DNA from: Serratia bockelmannii
Lineage (GTDB): Bacteria; Pseudomonadota; Gammaproteobacteria; Enterobacterales; Enterobacteriaceae
Direction: 5' to 3'
NCBI RefSeq assembly: GCF_008011855.1
Contig: NZ_VOUX01000003.1
Location: forward strand, 434,001 to 498,000
DNA length: 64,000 nucleotides
Both the position numbers and the translations under genes were made by a program. This document shows, piece after piece, positions 23,867-33,356 of the stretch (positions are counted from its first letter, which is position 1; every line of letters starts with the position of its first letter). The notes beneath the pieces are model-generated. The model did not search any database and was not told the origin of the DNA. It was given only the letters and a program-made list of their open reading frames with translations.

Positions 23867-24385
23867 CTACAGCAGCGGTTCCATTTCCAACAGGATCTGT
23901 TCGCACCATTGCTGCAGGCGCTCTTCGCTCAGATCGTATTGGTTGACCTCATCGAGCGCCAGGCCGACAAAGTGTTTGCCGTCGGCACTCAGCGGTTTGG
24001 GGCTGGTGAACTCGAAGCCCTCGGTTGGCCAGAAGCCGATGAACTGCACGCCCAGCGGCGCGATCTGATCGTGCAGCATGCCCAGCGCGTCAAGGAACCA
24101 CTCACCGTAACCGAGCTGATCGCCCATGCCGTACATGGCGACGATCTTGCCTTTCAGATCCAGCTCTTGCAGCTGCGGCCAGATCGCTTCCCAGTCTTCC
24201 TGCAGTTCGCCGAAATCCCAGGTCGGGATGCCGAGGATCAGAATGGAATAGTCCTCCATCAGCTTGGGCGAGACGTCTTTCAGGTTGTGCAGGTCGACCA
24301 GGTCTTCACCCAGAATCTCACGGATTTTTTCTGCCGCCATCTCGGTGTAGCAGGTGCTGGAGCCGTAAAACAGACCAATCTTCAT
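23867..24385 (-). CDS. fldB: Flavodoxin 2
   Basis: A 172-residue flavodoxin: the FMN phosphate loop GSSTCYTE at residues 8-15, the aromatic loops [13 protein letters not shown] and [12 protein letters not shown]. The long-chain insertion and C-terminus match FldB rather than FldA. It is a soluble low-potential electron carrier; in E. coli fldB belongs to the SoxRS regulon. It is divergent from xerD, as in E. coli. Confidence 0.94.
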   Translation of the reverse strand: MKIGLFYGSSTCYTEMAAEKIREILGEDLVDLHNLKDVSPKLMEDYSILILGIPTWDFGELQEDWEAIWPQLQELDLKGKIVAMYGMGDQLGYGEWFLDALGMLHDQIAPLGVQFIGFWPTEGFEFTSPKPLSADGKHFVGLALDEVNQYDLSEERLQQWCEQILLEMEPLL

Positions 24386-24491
24386 GTGTAAACCGTTACG
24401 TTGCTGTTTAGAGAATTGCAGCGAGTATACCTGATTTGCGTCGGCTTAAGGCATAATGGCGCGGGTGGAAATGCAACAAAGAGAGGACCGC

Positions 24492-25391
24492 GTGCAACAG
24501 CAAGACAATGCGCTGATTGAACAATTCCTGGATGCGCTGTGGCTTGAGCGCAATCTGGCGGAAAATACGCTGGCCTCCTACCGGCTGGATTTGCAGGCCC
24601 TGGGCACCTGGCTTGGCCAGCAAAATACCGCCTTGCTGCAGGCGCAGGCGTTGGATCTGCAGGCGTTTCTCGCCGAGCGGGTGGACGGCGGCTACAAGGC
24701 TACCAGCTCCGCGCGCTTGCTGAGCGCCATGCGCCGCCTGTTTCAGTACCTGTACCGCGAGAAGCTGCGCGCCGACGATCCCACCGCGCAACTGGCGTCT
24801 CCCAAGCTGCCGCAGCGTTTGCCTAAGGATCTGAGCGAGGCGCAGGTCGATGCGCTGCTGCAGGCGCCCTGCGTCGATCAACCGCTGGAGCTGCGCGACA
24901 AGGCGATGCTCGAAGTGTTGTACGCCACCGGGCTGCGGGTTTCCGAACTGGTGGGGCTGAGCATCAGCGACGTCAGCCTGCGCCAGGGCGTGGTGCGGGT
25001 GATCGGCAAGGGCAACAAGGAGCGGCTGGTGCCGCTGGGTGAAGAGGCGGTCTACTGGATAGAAAACTATCTGGAACACGGCCGCCCGTGGCTGGTCAAC
25101 GGCCAGACGCTGGATGTGCTGTTCCCCAGCAATCGTTGCCAGCAAATGACCCGACAGACGTTCTGGCATCGCATCAAACACTATGCCATCCTTGCGGGCA
25201 TCGACAGCGAGCGTCTGTCGCCGCACGTGTTGCGGCACGCGTTCGCCACCCATTTGCTGAACCATGGGGCCGATCTCCGTGTCGTACAGATGTTGTTAGG
25301 GCACAGCGATCTCTCGACCACGCAAATTTATACACATGTAGCGACCGAACGACTGAAACAGCTACATCAACAGCATCACCCGCGCGCCTGA
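24492..25391 (+). CDS. xerD: Site-specific tyrosine recombinase XerD
   Basis: A 299-residue recombinase that resolves chromosome dimers at dif together with XerC. The catalytic set is complete: R149 (ATGLRVSEL), K173, H245 and R248 (HVLRHAFATH), H271 and the nucleophile Y280 (TTQIYTH). The start is a GTG with GAGAGGA just upstream, which gives the usual family length; an upstream ATG would add 12 unrelated residues. It begins the xerD-dsbC-recJ run conserved in enterobacteria. It is a housekeeping enzyme and not evidence of a mobile element. Confidence 0.95.
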   Translation: MQQQDNALIEQFLDALWLERNLAENTLASYRLDLQALGTWLGQQNTALLQAQALDLQAFLAERVDGGYKATSSARLLSAMRRLFQYLYREKLRADDPTAQLASPKLPQRLPKDLSEAQVDALLQAPCVDQPLELRDKAMLEVLYATGLRVSELVGLSISDVSLRQGVVRVIGKGNKERLVPLGEEAVYWIENYLEHGRPWLVNGQTLDVLFPSNRCQQMTRQTFWHRIKHYAILAGIDSERLSPHVLRHAFATHLLNHGADLRVVQMLLGHSDLSTTQIYTHVATERLKQLHQQHHPRA

Positions 25392-25417
25392 GCGGCGGGT
25401 TCGAAAGGATTGGAACA

Positions 25418-26134
25418 ATGAAAAAAGGTTTAATGCTGCTCTCTCTGCTGGTGGCTTCGGTGGCCGGCGCCGCCCATGCCGATGACGCGGCGATCAAAAA
25501 AGCGCTCGCCAGCCTGGGCATTCAGCAGGCGGACGTGCAGCCTTCGCCGGTCAACGGCCTGAAAACCGTGCTGACCGACAGCGGCGTGCTGTACGCCTCC
25601 GAAGACGGCAAGCACATCCTGCAGGGCCCGCTGTTCGACGTCAGCGGCAAAGAGCCGGTCAACGTGACCAACCAACTGCTGGGCACCAAGATGGACGCGC
25701 TGAAAGATCAGATGATCGTTTACAAAGCGCCGAAAGAGAAACACGTGATCACCGTGTTCACCGACATCACCTGCGGTTACTGTCACAAACTGCATCAGCA
25801 GATGAAAGAGTACAACGATCTGGGCATTACCGTGCGTTACCTGGCATTCCCGCGCCAGGGGCTGGCTTCCCAGGCTGAAAAAGACATGCAGTCGATCTGG
25901 TGCACCGCCGACAAGGCCAAGGCGTTCGACGCCGCCATGAAGGGTGATGCCGTTTCTCCGGCGACCTGCAAAACCGACATCAGCAAGCATTACGAGCTGG
26001 GCGTGCAGTTCGGCATTCAGGGCACGCCGGCCATCATTCTGGAAAACGGCATGATGATCCCGGGCTATCAGGGGCCGAAAGAGATGGCCGCCATGCTGGA
26101 TGCGCACCAGGCCGCCACCAAAGCCGGTGGTTAA
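25418..26134 (+). CDS. dsbC: Periplasmic disulfide isomerase DsbC
   Basis: A 238-residue protein with a signal peptide cleaved near AHA-DD (residue 21). The mature protein has an N-terminal dimerisation domain and a thioredoxin domain with the active site C119-GYC-122, the structural pair C162/C184 and the cis-proline loop QGTPAII. It shuffles wrong disulfides in the periplasm and is kept reduced by DsbD. It lies between xerD and recJ, an arrangement shared with E. coli. Confidence 0.95.
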   Translation: MKKGLMLLSLLVASVAGAAHADDAAIKKALASLGIQQADVQPSPVNGLKTVLTDSGVLYASEDGKHILQGPLFDVSGKEPVNVTNQLLGTKMDALKDQMIVYKAPKEKHVITVFTDITCGYCHKLHQQMKEYNDLGITVRYLAFPRQGLASQAEKDMQSIWCTADKAKAFDAAMKGDAVSPATCKTDISKHYELGVQFGIQGTPAIILENGMMIPGYQGPKEMAAMLDAHQAATKAGG

Positions 26135-26140
26135 TCGCCG

Positions 26141-27874
26141 GTGAGTATTAAAACGCAACTACGCCGCCGCCCGGCGGCGGACGACACGCATTTGCCCGCC
26201 AGTTTGCCGCCGCTGCTGCGTCGGCTTTACGCCCTGCGCGGCGTGCAGGCTGAGCAAGAGCTGGAACGCGGCGTCAAGGGCATGCTGCCCTGGCAACAGC
26301 TGGACGGCATCGACGACGCCGTCGGCCTGCTGCAACAGGCGCTGGCCGACGGTCGCCGTATCATGGTGGTGGGCGATTTCGACGCCGACGGTGCCACCAG
26401 CACCGCGCTGACGGTGCTGGCGCTGCGCAGCATGGGCGGCGCAGCCGTCGATTATCTGGTGCCTAACCGTTTCGAAGACGGTTATGGCCTGAGCCCCGAA
26501 GTGGTGGAGCAGGCGGCGGCACGCGGCGCAGAACTCATTGTCACCGTCGATAACGGCATCTCCTCCCACGCCGGCGTCGACGTGGCGCACGCCAAGGGCA
26601 TGCAGGTGCTGGTGACCGATCATCACCTGCCGGGCGAGACCCTGCCGGCGGCCGAAGCGATCGTTAACCCCAACCTGCGCGGCTGCGCCTTCCCGTCCAA
26701 ATCGCTGGCGGGGGTTGGTGTCGCGTTCTACCTGATGCTGGCGCTGCGCGCCCGCCTGCGGGACAGCGGCTGGTTCGAGCAGCGCGCGCTGGCGATGCCC
26801 AATCTGGCGGAGCTGCTGGACCTGGTGGCGCTCGGCACCGTGGCCGACGTGGTGCCGCTGGATGCCAACAACCGTATTCTGGTGTATCAGGGGTTAAACC
26901 GCATCCGCGCCGGCAAATGCCGACCGGGCATCCGCGCGCTGCTTGAAGTGGCTAATCGCGATGCCCGCCAACTGGCGGCCAACGATCTCGGTTTCGCCCT
27001 CGGCCCGCGCCTCAATGCCGCCGGCCGGCTGGACGACATGTCTATCGGCGTGGCGCTGCTGCTGAGCGACGACATTGCGCAGGCGCGTATGCTGGCCAAC
27101 GATCTCGATGCGCTGAACCAGACGCGACGCGAGATAGAGCAAGGCATGCAGGTGGAAGCCCTGCAGCTGTGCGATCAGCTGGAGCGCACCAGCACCGAGC
27201 TGCCTTACGGGCTGGCGATGTATCACCCGGAATGGCACCAGGGCGTGGTGGGCATCCTCGCTTCGCGCATCAAAGAGCGTTTCCACCGCCCGGTGATCGC
27301 GTTCGCACCGGCGGGCGACGGCATACTGAAAGGCTCCGGCCGTTCGGTGCCCGGCCTGCACATGCGCGATGCGCTGGAGCGGCTGGATATGCTGAACCCC
27401 GGGCTGATGATGAAGTTCGGCGGCCACGCGATGGCGGCCGGATTGTCGCTGGAAGAGGCCAAATTCGACGAGTTCCGCCAGCGTTTCGGCGAGTTGGTGG
27501 GTGAATGGCTCGATCCGGCGATGTTGGAAGGGGTGATCTGGTCCGACGGCGAACTGGCGATGCAGGAGCTGTCGCTGACAACGGCGGAGCTGCTGCGCGA
27601 GGGCGGCCCGTGGGGCCAGGCGTTCCCGGAACCGACCTTCGACGGCAAGTTCCGCATCCTGCAGCAGCGGCTGGTGGGCGAGAAACACCTGAAGCTGATG
27701 GTGGAGCCGCTCGGCGGCGGCCCGTTGCTCGACGGCATCGCGTTCAACGTGGACACCACGCTGTGGCCTGACAGCAGCGTGCGCGAGGTGGAACTGGCCT
27801 ACAAGCTCGACGTCAACGAGTTTCGCGGCAACCGCAACGTGCAGCTGCTGATCCAGCATCTTTGGCCGCGCTGA
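26141..27874 (+). CDS. recJ: Single-stranded-DNA 5'-3' exonuclease RecJ
   Basis: A 577-residue DHH-family nuclease. Motif I G78-DFDADG and the DHH triad D161-H162-H163 (VTDHHLPG) give the metal site; the DHHA1 domain has KGSGRSVPG and the FGGHAMAAG motif. It acts in recombination (RecF pathway), mismatch repair and base excision repair. The start is a GTG 6 bases after the dsbC stop, so the two are translated from one message. Length matches E. coli RecJ. Confidence 0.95.
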   Translation: MSIKTQLRRRPAADDTHLPASLPPLLRRLYALRGVQAEQELERGVKGMLPWQQLDGIDDAVGLLQQALADGRRIMVVGDFDADGATSTALTVLALRSMGGAAVDYLVPNRFEDGYGLSPEVVEQAAARGAELIVTVDNGISSHAGVDVAHAKGMQVLVTDHHLPGETLPAAEAIVNPNLRGCAFPSKSLAGVGVAFYLMLALRARLRDSGWFEQRALAMPNLAELLDLVALGTVADVVPLDANNRILVYQGLNRIRAGKCRPGIRALLEVANRDARQLAANDLGFALGPRLNAAGRLDDMSIGVALLLSDDIAQARMLANDLDALNQTRREIEQGMQVEALQLCDQLERTSTELPYGLAMYHPEWHQGVVGILASRIKERFHRPVIAFAPAGDGILKGSGRSVPGLHMRDALERLDMLNPGLMMKFGGHAMAAGLSLEEAKFDEFRQRFGELVGEWLDPAMLEGVIWSDGELAMQELSLTTAELLREGGPWGQAFPEPTFDGKFRILQQRLVGEKHLKLMVEPLGGGPLLDGIAFNVDTTLWPDSSVREVELAYKLDVNEFRGNRNVQLLIQHLWPR

Positions 27875-27885
27875 GGCGAAATTGA

Positions 27886-27920
27886 CGTTCGTGCATCGGT
27901 AAGTGACTGGTGCACGAACG
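27886..27920. repeat. Perfect 10-bp inverted repeat between recJ and the antitoxin gene
   Basis: CGTTCGTGCA (27886-27895) and TGCACGAACG (27911-27920) form a 10-bp stem with a 15-base loop in the 50-bp gap between converging genes. No T-run follows. It may be a terminator or a remnant of the insertion that brought the toxin-antitoxin pair between recJ and prfB. Confidence 0.5.
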
Positions 27921-27924
27921 CTCA

Positions 27925-28269
27925 TCAGTTTCGTGGTGAGATGATCAGGCTGGCGACCCCTTTCTGTTCGATAATTTCCAGCATTCTGAGCGCGGCTCCC
28001 TGGGGTTTTACCGCGTTACGTTCCCATTTTTGTACGCTGGTGGTCGACATGTTGACCACGGCCGCTAAATCGGCCTGGCTCAAGCCGAGCCGTCTGCGCA
28101 GCATTTTGATGCGTGCGCCGTCCATTTGATCATGCTGCTCACGCTGGGCATGTTGTTCCTGCGCCTGTACTCGTGTGGCGATGTTGCGTACGGTATCGTC
28201 TGACACCGCACCGATCTCATTAAAACGCTGTGCCATTTTTTGCAGTCTGAGCAGGCGATTATCAGTCAT
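27925..28269 (-). CDS. HTH-type (XRE) antitoxin / regulator
   Basis: A 114-residue protein. The C-terminal half is a clear helix-turn-helix (IKMLRRRLGLSQADLAAVVNMSTTSVQKWE, given here in outline) of the HigA/NadS-like group that pairs with RelE-type toxins. The N-terminal half is polar with a His/Gln-rich stretch. The start codon overlaps the original end of the toxin gene by 8 bases, typical of a toxin-first operon. Since the toxin is interrupted, this gene may survive as a lone regulator. The pair is inserted between recJ and prfB. Confidence 0.88.
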   Translation of the reverse strand: MTDNRLLRLQKMAQRFNEIGAVSDDTVRNIATRVQAQEQHAQREQHDQMDGARIKMLRRRLGLSQADLAAVVNMSTTSVQKWERNAVKPQGAALRMLEIIEQKGVASLIISPRN

Positions 28270-28648
28270 CGCATTTCACCTCTCGCAAGTAGCCGCTATC
28301 GATGGCTCGTTTGATAATTTCCGGCGGCATGGCAAGAAAATCTCTGGCGAGCTCGCGCTAGGTTGCCAATTCATCATCGTTGATTTCTTTTGCACCGTTC
28401 TGTTTTACGGTGTTTTTCAGCCATCCATCAATAAAATACTGATGACGACCGCGTTTAAACGCCACGATGGATCGAGCGCCACCCCGTTTACCCCGATTGA
28501 GCGAAATACGTTTCTTGTAGACGCCGCCGCCCAGATCGCCGTCATGGTTACCGTGTGCGAGTTCGTGAGCCGCGGTGCAAATCTTTTGATCGACGATGCG
28601 ATTTTTCTTCATAAATTTGTCGAAATCATCCGTGACGAAAATGTCCAT
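28262..28648 (-). pseudogene. RelE/HigB-type toxin gene interrupted by an in-frame amber codon
   Basis: The open frame from 28648 encodes a RelE-superfamily toxin (MDIFVTDDFDKFMKK; DGDLGGGVYKKRIS; RSIVAFKRGRHQYF; NDDELAT) and stops at TAG 28358-28360 after 96 residues. The same frame continues beyond it with family-like sequence (RELARDFLAMPP...) to a TGA at 28262-28264 that overlaps the antitoxin ATG. Restored length would be 129 codons, the family size. Loss of the last 32 residues probably inactivates the toxin, unless the C-terminal helix is dispensable. A sequencing error is the other explanation. Confidence 0.75.
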
Positions 28649-28909
28649 TTTGGCACCGCCTGTCCCTGTGAGTCATCATAGCGACTATAGTCTCAATGAC
28701 CACATTGCTCAATACTTGAACAGCTTAGCGGCGTGAGGGGCACCGGTAATAAAACGCTGGTGAAATTCCTGCTCTTCCTGCCACCCGCTTTGTCGCCCGA
28801 TCGCCACAAAAACTGACCAACTCGCTATAAACTGCCGCCCGGATCCGTTAGAATTAGCGGTTCCAATGGCATTCCGCCATCGACGACATCAACGTAAAAG
28901 AACGAAACC

Positions 28910-30008
28910 ATGTTTGAAATTAATCCGGTAAAAAACCGAATTCAGGACCTGTCCGAGCGGACTGCGGTTCTTAGGGGGTATCTTTGACTATGATGCCAAG
29001 AAGGAACGCCTAGAAGAAGTCAACGCCGAGCTGGAGCAGCCGGACGTTTGGAACGAGCCGGAACGCGCACAGGCGCTCGGCAAAGAGCGCGCCGCGCTGG
29101 AAGCCATCGTTGAAACCATCGATCAGCTGGAGCAGGGCGGCGAAGACGTCGGCGGGCTGCTGGAACTGGCGGTGGAAGCCGACGACGAAGAAACCTTCAA
29201 CGAAGCGGTCGCCGAGCTGGATCAACTGATGAGCAAGCTGGATCAGTTGGAATTCCGCCGCATGTTCTCCGGCGAATACGACAGCGCCGACTGCTACCTG
29301 GATATCCAGGCCGGCTCCGGCGGCACCGAAGCGCAAGACTGGGCCAGCATGCTGCTGCGCATGTACCTGCGCTGGGCCGAAGCCAAGGGCTTCAAGACCG
29401 AAGTGATCGAAGAATCCGACGGCGACGTCGCGGGCCTGAAATCGGCCACCATCAAGATCATCGGCGACTACGCGTTCGGCTGGTTGCGCACTGAAACCGG
29501 CGTGCATCGCCTGGTGCGCAAGAGCCCGTTCGATTCCGGCGGCCGTCGCCACACCTCGTTCAGCTCGGTGTTCATCTACCCGGAAGTGGACGACGATATC
29601 GATATCGAAATCAACCCGGCGGATCTGCGTATCGACGTGTACCGCGCCTCCGGTGCGGGCGGTCAGCACGTCAACAAGACCGAATCCGCCGTACGTATTA
29701 CTCACCTGCCAACCAACATCGTGGTGCAGTGCCAGAACGATCGTTCTCAGCATAAGAACAAGGATCAAGCGTTTAAACAGCTGCGAGCCAAGCTGTACGA
29801 GTTTGAGATGCAAAAGAAAAATGCTGATAAGCAGACGATGGAAGACAACAAGTCCGACATCGGCTGGGGCAGCCAAATCCGTTCTTACGTGCTGGATGAC
29901 TCCCGCATCAAGGATTTGCGCACCAACGTCGAAACGCGTAACACGCAGGCCGTACTGGATGGCGACCTGGATAAATTCATTGAGGCAAGTTTGAAAGCCG
30001 GGTTATGA
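28910..30008 (+). CDS. prfB: Peptide chain release factor 2, with programmed +1 frameshift
   Basis: RF2 ends translation at UGA and UAA. The gene begins at ATG 28910 and meets an in-frame TGA at codon 26 (28985-28987) in the classic shift site CTT-TGA-C, preceded by the internal Shine-Dalgarno-like AGGGGG. When RF2 is scarce ribosomes slip +1 on CUU and continue in the second frame to 30008, giving about 365 residues. The anticodon-like SPF ([11 protein letters not shown]) and the catalytic GGQ (GAGGQHVNK) are present. The 9-base gap to lysS shows an operon as in E. coli. The interruption is regulatory, not a mutation. Confidence 0.96.
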
Positions 30009-30017
30009 GGAATAGAA

Positions 30018-31535
30018 ATGTCTGAACAACAAGTACAGGGCGCCGATCAGGCGCTGGATCTCAATAACGAACTGCAGTCCCGCCGCGAGAAGCTGGCCGG
30101 CCTGCGTGAGAACGGCATTGCGTTCCCGAATGACTTCCGTCGCGATTCCACCTCCGACAAACTGCACGCCGCGTACGGTGATAAAGACAACGAAGAGCTG
30201 GAAGCGCTGGGCGTAGAAGTGACCGTCGCCGGCCGTATGATGACCCGCCGCATTATGGGCAAGGCATCCTTCGTTACGCTGCAGGACGTGGGCGGCCGCA
30301 TTCAGCTGTACGTCGCGCGCGACGATCTGGCTGAAGGCGTGTACAACGAGCAGTTCAAGAAGTGGGACCTGGGCGATATCCTCGGCGCGCGCGGCAAGCT
30401 GTTCAAAACCAAGACCGGCGAACTGTCGATCCACTGCACCGAGCTGCGTCTGCTGACCAAAGCGCTGCGCCCGCTGCCGGACAAATTCCACGGCCTGGCA
30501 GATCAGGAAACCCGTTACCGCCAGCGTTACCTGGATCTGATCGCCAACGAAGAGTCGCGCAACACCTTCAAAGTGCGTTCGCAGGTGATGTCGGCTATCC
30601 GTAACTTCATGGTGGAACGCGGCTTCATGGAAGTCGAAACCCCGATGATGCAGGTGATCCCGGGCGGCGCATCCGCGCGTCCGTTCATCACGCACCACAA
30701 TGCGCTGGATATCGATATGTACCTGCGCATCGCGCCGGAACTGTATCTGAAGCGCCTGGTGGTCGGTGGCTTCGAACGCGTGTTCGAAATCAACCGCAAC
30801 TTCCGCAACGAAGGCGTTTCTCCGCGTCACAACCCAGAGTTCACCATGATGGAACTCTACATGGCTTACGCGGATTACAAAGACCTGATCGAGCTGACCG
30901 AGACCCTGTTCCGCACCCTGACCGAGAAAGTGCTGGGCACCTCTCAGGTGCAGTACGGCGACGAAGTGTTCGACTTCGGCAAGCCGTTCGAGAAGCTGAC
31001 CATGACCGAGGCGATCAAGAAATACCGTCCGGAAACCGATCTGGCTGACCTGGCCGACATGGGTAAAGCGGTGGCCATCGCCGAATCCATCGGCATCAAG
31101 GTTGAGAAGAGCTGGGGTCTGGGCCGCGTCGTGACCGAGATCTTCGAAGAAGTGGCGGAAAGCCATCTGATTCAGCCGACCTTCATCACCGAGTACCCGG
31201 CTGAAGTGTCGCCGCTGGCGCGCCGCAACGACGTGAACCCGGAAATCACCGACCGCTTCGAGTTCTTCATCGGCGGCCGTGAAATCGGCAACGGCTTCTC
31301 CGAGCTGAACGACGCCGAAGACCAGGCGCAGCGCTTCGCCGATCAGGTGAACGCCAAAGACGCCGGCGACGACGAAGCGATGTTCTACGACGAAGATTAC
31401 GTTACCGCGCTGGAGCACGGCCTGCCGCCGACCGCCGGTCTGGGCATCGGTATCGACCGTATGGTGATGCTGTTCACCAACAGCCACACCATCCGCGACG
31501 TGATTCTGTTCCCGGCGATGCGCCCGCAGAAATAA
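30018..31535 (+). CDS. lysS: Lysyl-tRNA synthetase, class II
   Basis: A 505-residue enzyme. The N-terminal OB fold (about 60-150) binds the tRNA anticodon, and the catalytic core has class II motif 1 ([16 protein letters not shown]), motif 2 ([20 protein letters not shown]) and motif 3 ([12 protein letters not shown]). It charges tRNA-Lys. Ribosome-binding site GAGGAA. It is co-transcribed with prfB and followed by a strong terminator. Confidence 0.96.
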   Translation: MSEQQVQGADQALDLNNELQSRREKLAGLRENGIAFPNDFRRDSTSDKLHAAYGDKDNEELEALGVEVTVAGRMMTRRIMGKASFVTLQDVGGRIQLYVARDDLAEGVYNEQFKKWDLGDILGARGKLFKTKTGELSIHCTELRLLTKALRPLPDKFHGLADQETRYRQRYLDLIANEESRNTFKVRSQVMSAIRNFMVERGFMEVETPMMQVIPGGASARPFITHHNALDIDMYLRIAPELYLKRLVVGGFERVFEINRNFRNEGVSPRHNPEFTMMELYMAYADYKDLIELTETLFRTLTEKVLGTSQVQYGDEVFDFGKPFEKLTMTEAIKKYRPETDLADLADMGKAVAIAESIGIKVEKSWGLGRVVTEIFEEVAESHLIQPTFITEYPAEVSPLARRNDVNPEITDRFEFFIGGREIGNGFSELNDAEDQAQRFADQVNAKDAGDDEAMFYDEDYVTALEHGLPPTAGLGIGIDRMVMLFTNSHTIRDVILFPAMRPQK

Positions 31536-31553
31536 TCGCGTTTAGCGTGAAAC

Positions 31554-31586
31554 AACCGGTGCGGGAAACTGCGCCGGTTTTTTTTC
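31554..31586 (+). terminator. Intrinsic terminator of prfB-lysS
   Basis: A 9-bp stem (31554-31562 with 31571-31579) with an 8-base loop and one G-T pair is followed directly by eight T residues. It lies 18 bp after the lysS stop. Confidence 0.92.
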
Positions 31587-31637
31587 GTCTACGGGACTTA
31601 ACCGCTTAAAACATCGACAGTTACGCGCCATCTCCGC

Positions 31638-31665
31638 TTGCCCGCCGCCGATAACCGGTTATAAT
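31638..31665 (+). promoter_or_regulatory. Promoter of tRNA-Gly
   Basis: TTGCCC (31638-31643), a 16-bp spacer, and a perfect TATAAT (31660-31665), followed by a GC-rich stretch before the tRNA, which fits a stringently controlled stable-RNA promoter. Confidence 0.7.
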
Positions 31666-31682
31666 GCCTGTCGCACACCGAT

Positions 31683-31756
31683 GCGGGTGTAGTTCAATGG
31701 TAGAACGGCAGCTTCCCAAGCTGCATACGAGGGTTCGATTCCCTTCACCCGCTCCA
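31683..31756 (+). tRNA. glyU: tRNA-Gly, anticodon CCC
   Basis: This is a 74-nt tRNA ending in an encoded CCA. The acceptor stem is GCGGGTG/CACCCGC, the anticodon stem GCAGC/GCTGC encloses the loop TTCCCAA with anticodon CCC (31715-31717), and the T loop is GGTTCGATTCC. It is nearly identical to E. coli glyU, which reads GGG codons. In E. coli its neighbour is ygeR; here the actS/ygeR orthologue is 15.5 kb further on, so this tRNA borders the accessory block. Confidence 0.97.
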
Positions 31757-31958
31757 AAACCTCCGTAAACATCACCCCATTGAGCTATAACCGTTTTCAG
31801 AAAAGCTGATTCTCAACGATTGCATCACCGTTTGGTGTGGGTTGACGTGTGAGACGAGCAAGCCGCTGGCCTGGCATCTTACCGCGATAACACAACGCGC
31901 CATCCAGTCCTGCTGCGGGTGTGAGCCACCGTTGCTGCCCACACCGCGCCATTGCCGC

Positions 31959-33269
31959 TTAGCTCCATTTCTGTTTAGCCCCGGAGGGCAGGCGGTTATC
32001 CGTTTCTTCGCAGGAGCGATCGCATTCTTTCGGCAGCAGGAAGGTGATACTTCCCGCCAGCAGCAGCGATGCCGCCAGCGCGCAAACCGCGACGTTCTGT
32101 CCGTACACATAAATCATGACGCCTACCAGATAGGGGCCGCAGAACCCACCGAGGTTGCCCAGCCCGTTGATCACCCCGCGTGCGCTGCCCGCCACTTCTG
32201 CCGTCGCAATGCGTCCGGGAATTGACCAGAAGGGGCTGGTCGCCGCTTTAAGGAAGAAGCCGCACACCACCAACGCGATATAGGCGGCCACCACGTGCTC
32301 ATGCAGGATCACCGAGGCTATCAGCGCCGCCGCAAAACAGTACAGGGAGATCCTGACCCACAAACGGCGTTTACCGCTGCGATCGCTGAACATCGAAATC
32401 ACATAAATCCCCGCCAGAGTGGCAACAAACGGCAGGATCGCCAATACCCCAACATTGGCCATGCTGCCACCGGTCAGGTTTTTCAAGATGGTGGGCAGCC
32501 ACAACGTATATCCATAGTCTCCGGTCTGGTAAAAGAAATTCAGCACGACCAGGCGCATCAATCCCTTGTTGCGAAACACCGATTTTAACGGTGCTTTTGC
32601 CGCCGGCACCATCCCTTCTCGCGCTTTGCGCTCCCGGGCCAGTTCGGTCAATAAATAGTCGCGTTCCTTCGCCGGCAGCCAACGCGCCTCTTCCGGACGG
32701 TCACTGATCACCAGCCACCAAATGGCCAGCACCACGACCGACAACAAGCCTTCGATAATGAACAGCCAGCGCCAGTCGAGAGTGGCAATAATCGCGCCGG
32801 AAACTGGGGCAGTCAGCATCCCCCCTAGTGGGGCAAACATCATGACAAAGGCATTGGCCCGGCCCAGTTCTTTTTCCGGGAACCAATTGCTGACCATGGT
32901 CAGCACGACGGGCAACATTCCTCCTTCGGAGATCCCGAGAATAAAACGCAGCACGAGCAGCTGATACTGATGGGTGACAAAGCCGGTGGCGATAGAGACA
33001 ATCGCCCAGGCCACGAGCGACCAGGCGATAAAACGTTTCCCGCTACCGTAAACCGCAAGTCGTCCGCCAGGGATTTGCAGAAATAAATAACCAATAAAAA
33101 ATATCCCACTGGCCACGCCAGCCATTTGGCTGGTAATACCTAAATCCTGTTCCATGCCGCCCGGCAGAGCAAAGCTGATATTAACGCGATCCATAAATGA
33201 AATAATGCAGGTGACAAGGATCGGCGCGATAACCCGCAGCCAGCGAGTTCCTGGTATTTTATCGGTCAT
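31959..33269 (-). CDS. MFS transporter, anion:cation symporter type (probable sugar-acid importer)
   Basis: A 436-residue protein with 12 predicted helices. It has the landmarks of the ACS/phthalate-permease subfamily: FMDRVNISFA in helix 1, a GIFFIGYLFLQIPGG segment, GISEGGMLPVV and LPKE near the end. The subfamily imports hexuronates, gluconate-related acids and 2-ketogluconate. It lies 88 bp from a 2-hydroxyacid dehydrogenase gene on the same strand and near a periplasmic sugar dehydrogenase operon, so import of ketogluconate or a similar acid made in the periplasm is a reasonable inference. It is the first gene after tRNA-Gly. Confidence 0.9.
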   Translation of the reverse strand: MTDKIPGTRWLRVIAPILVTCIISFMDRVNISFALPGGMEQDLGITSQMAGVASGIFFIGYLFLQIPGGRLAVYGSGKRFIAWSLVAWAIVSIATGFVTHQYQLLVLRFILGISEGGMLPVVLTMVSNWFPEKELGRANAFVMMFAPLGGMLTAPVSGAIIATLDWRWLFIIEGLLSVVVLAIWWLVISDRPEEARWLPAKERDYLLTELARERKAREGMVPAAKAPLKSVFRNKGLMRLVVLNFFYQTGDYGYTLWLPTILKNLTGGSMANVGVLAILPFVATLAGIYVISMFSDRSGKRRLWVRISLYCFAAALIASVILHEHVVAAYIALVVCGFFLKAATSPFWSIPGRIATAEVAGSARGVINGLGNLGGFCGPYLVGVMIYVYGQNVAVCALAASLLLAGSITFLLPKECDRSCEETDNRLPSGAKQKWS

Positions 33270-33356
33270 AGTAATGCCTCGATGATATCCGCCACGATAA
33301 GCGGATATTTTGTTAGGCTGAATAAAAATGATGGTGCGCCATTCAGGCGATCATTT

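Noticed and set aside
24492-25391. Tyrosine recombinase as sign of an integrative element
   Set aside because: All features match the housekeeping XerD, in its conserved place before dsbC and recJ.
28985-28987. In-frame stop near the start of prfB, which looks like a broken gene
   Set aside because: It is the conserved CTT-TGA-C programmed frameshift site with its upstream AGGGGG element.
30003-31487. A 494-codon open frame on the minus strand
   Set aside because: It mirrors lysS throughout and has no recognisable domain.
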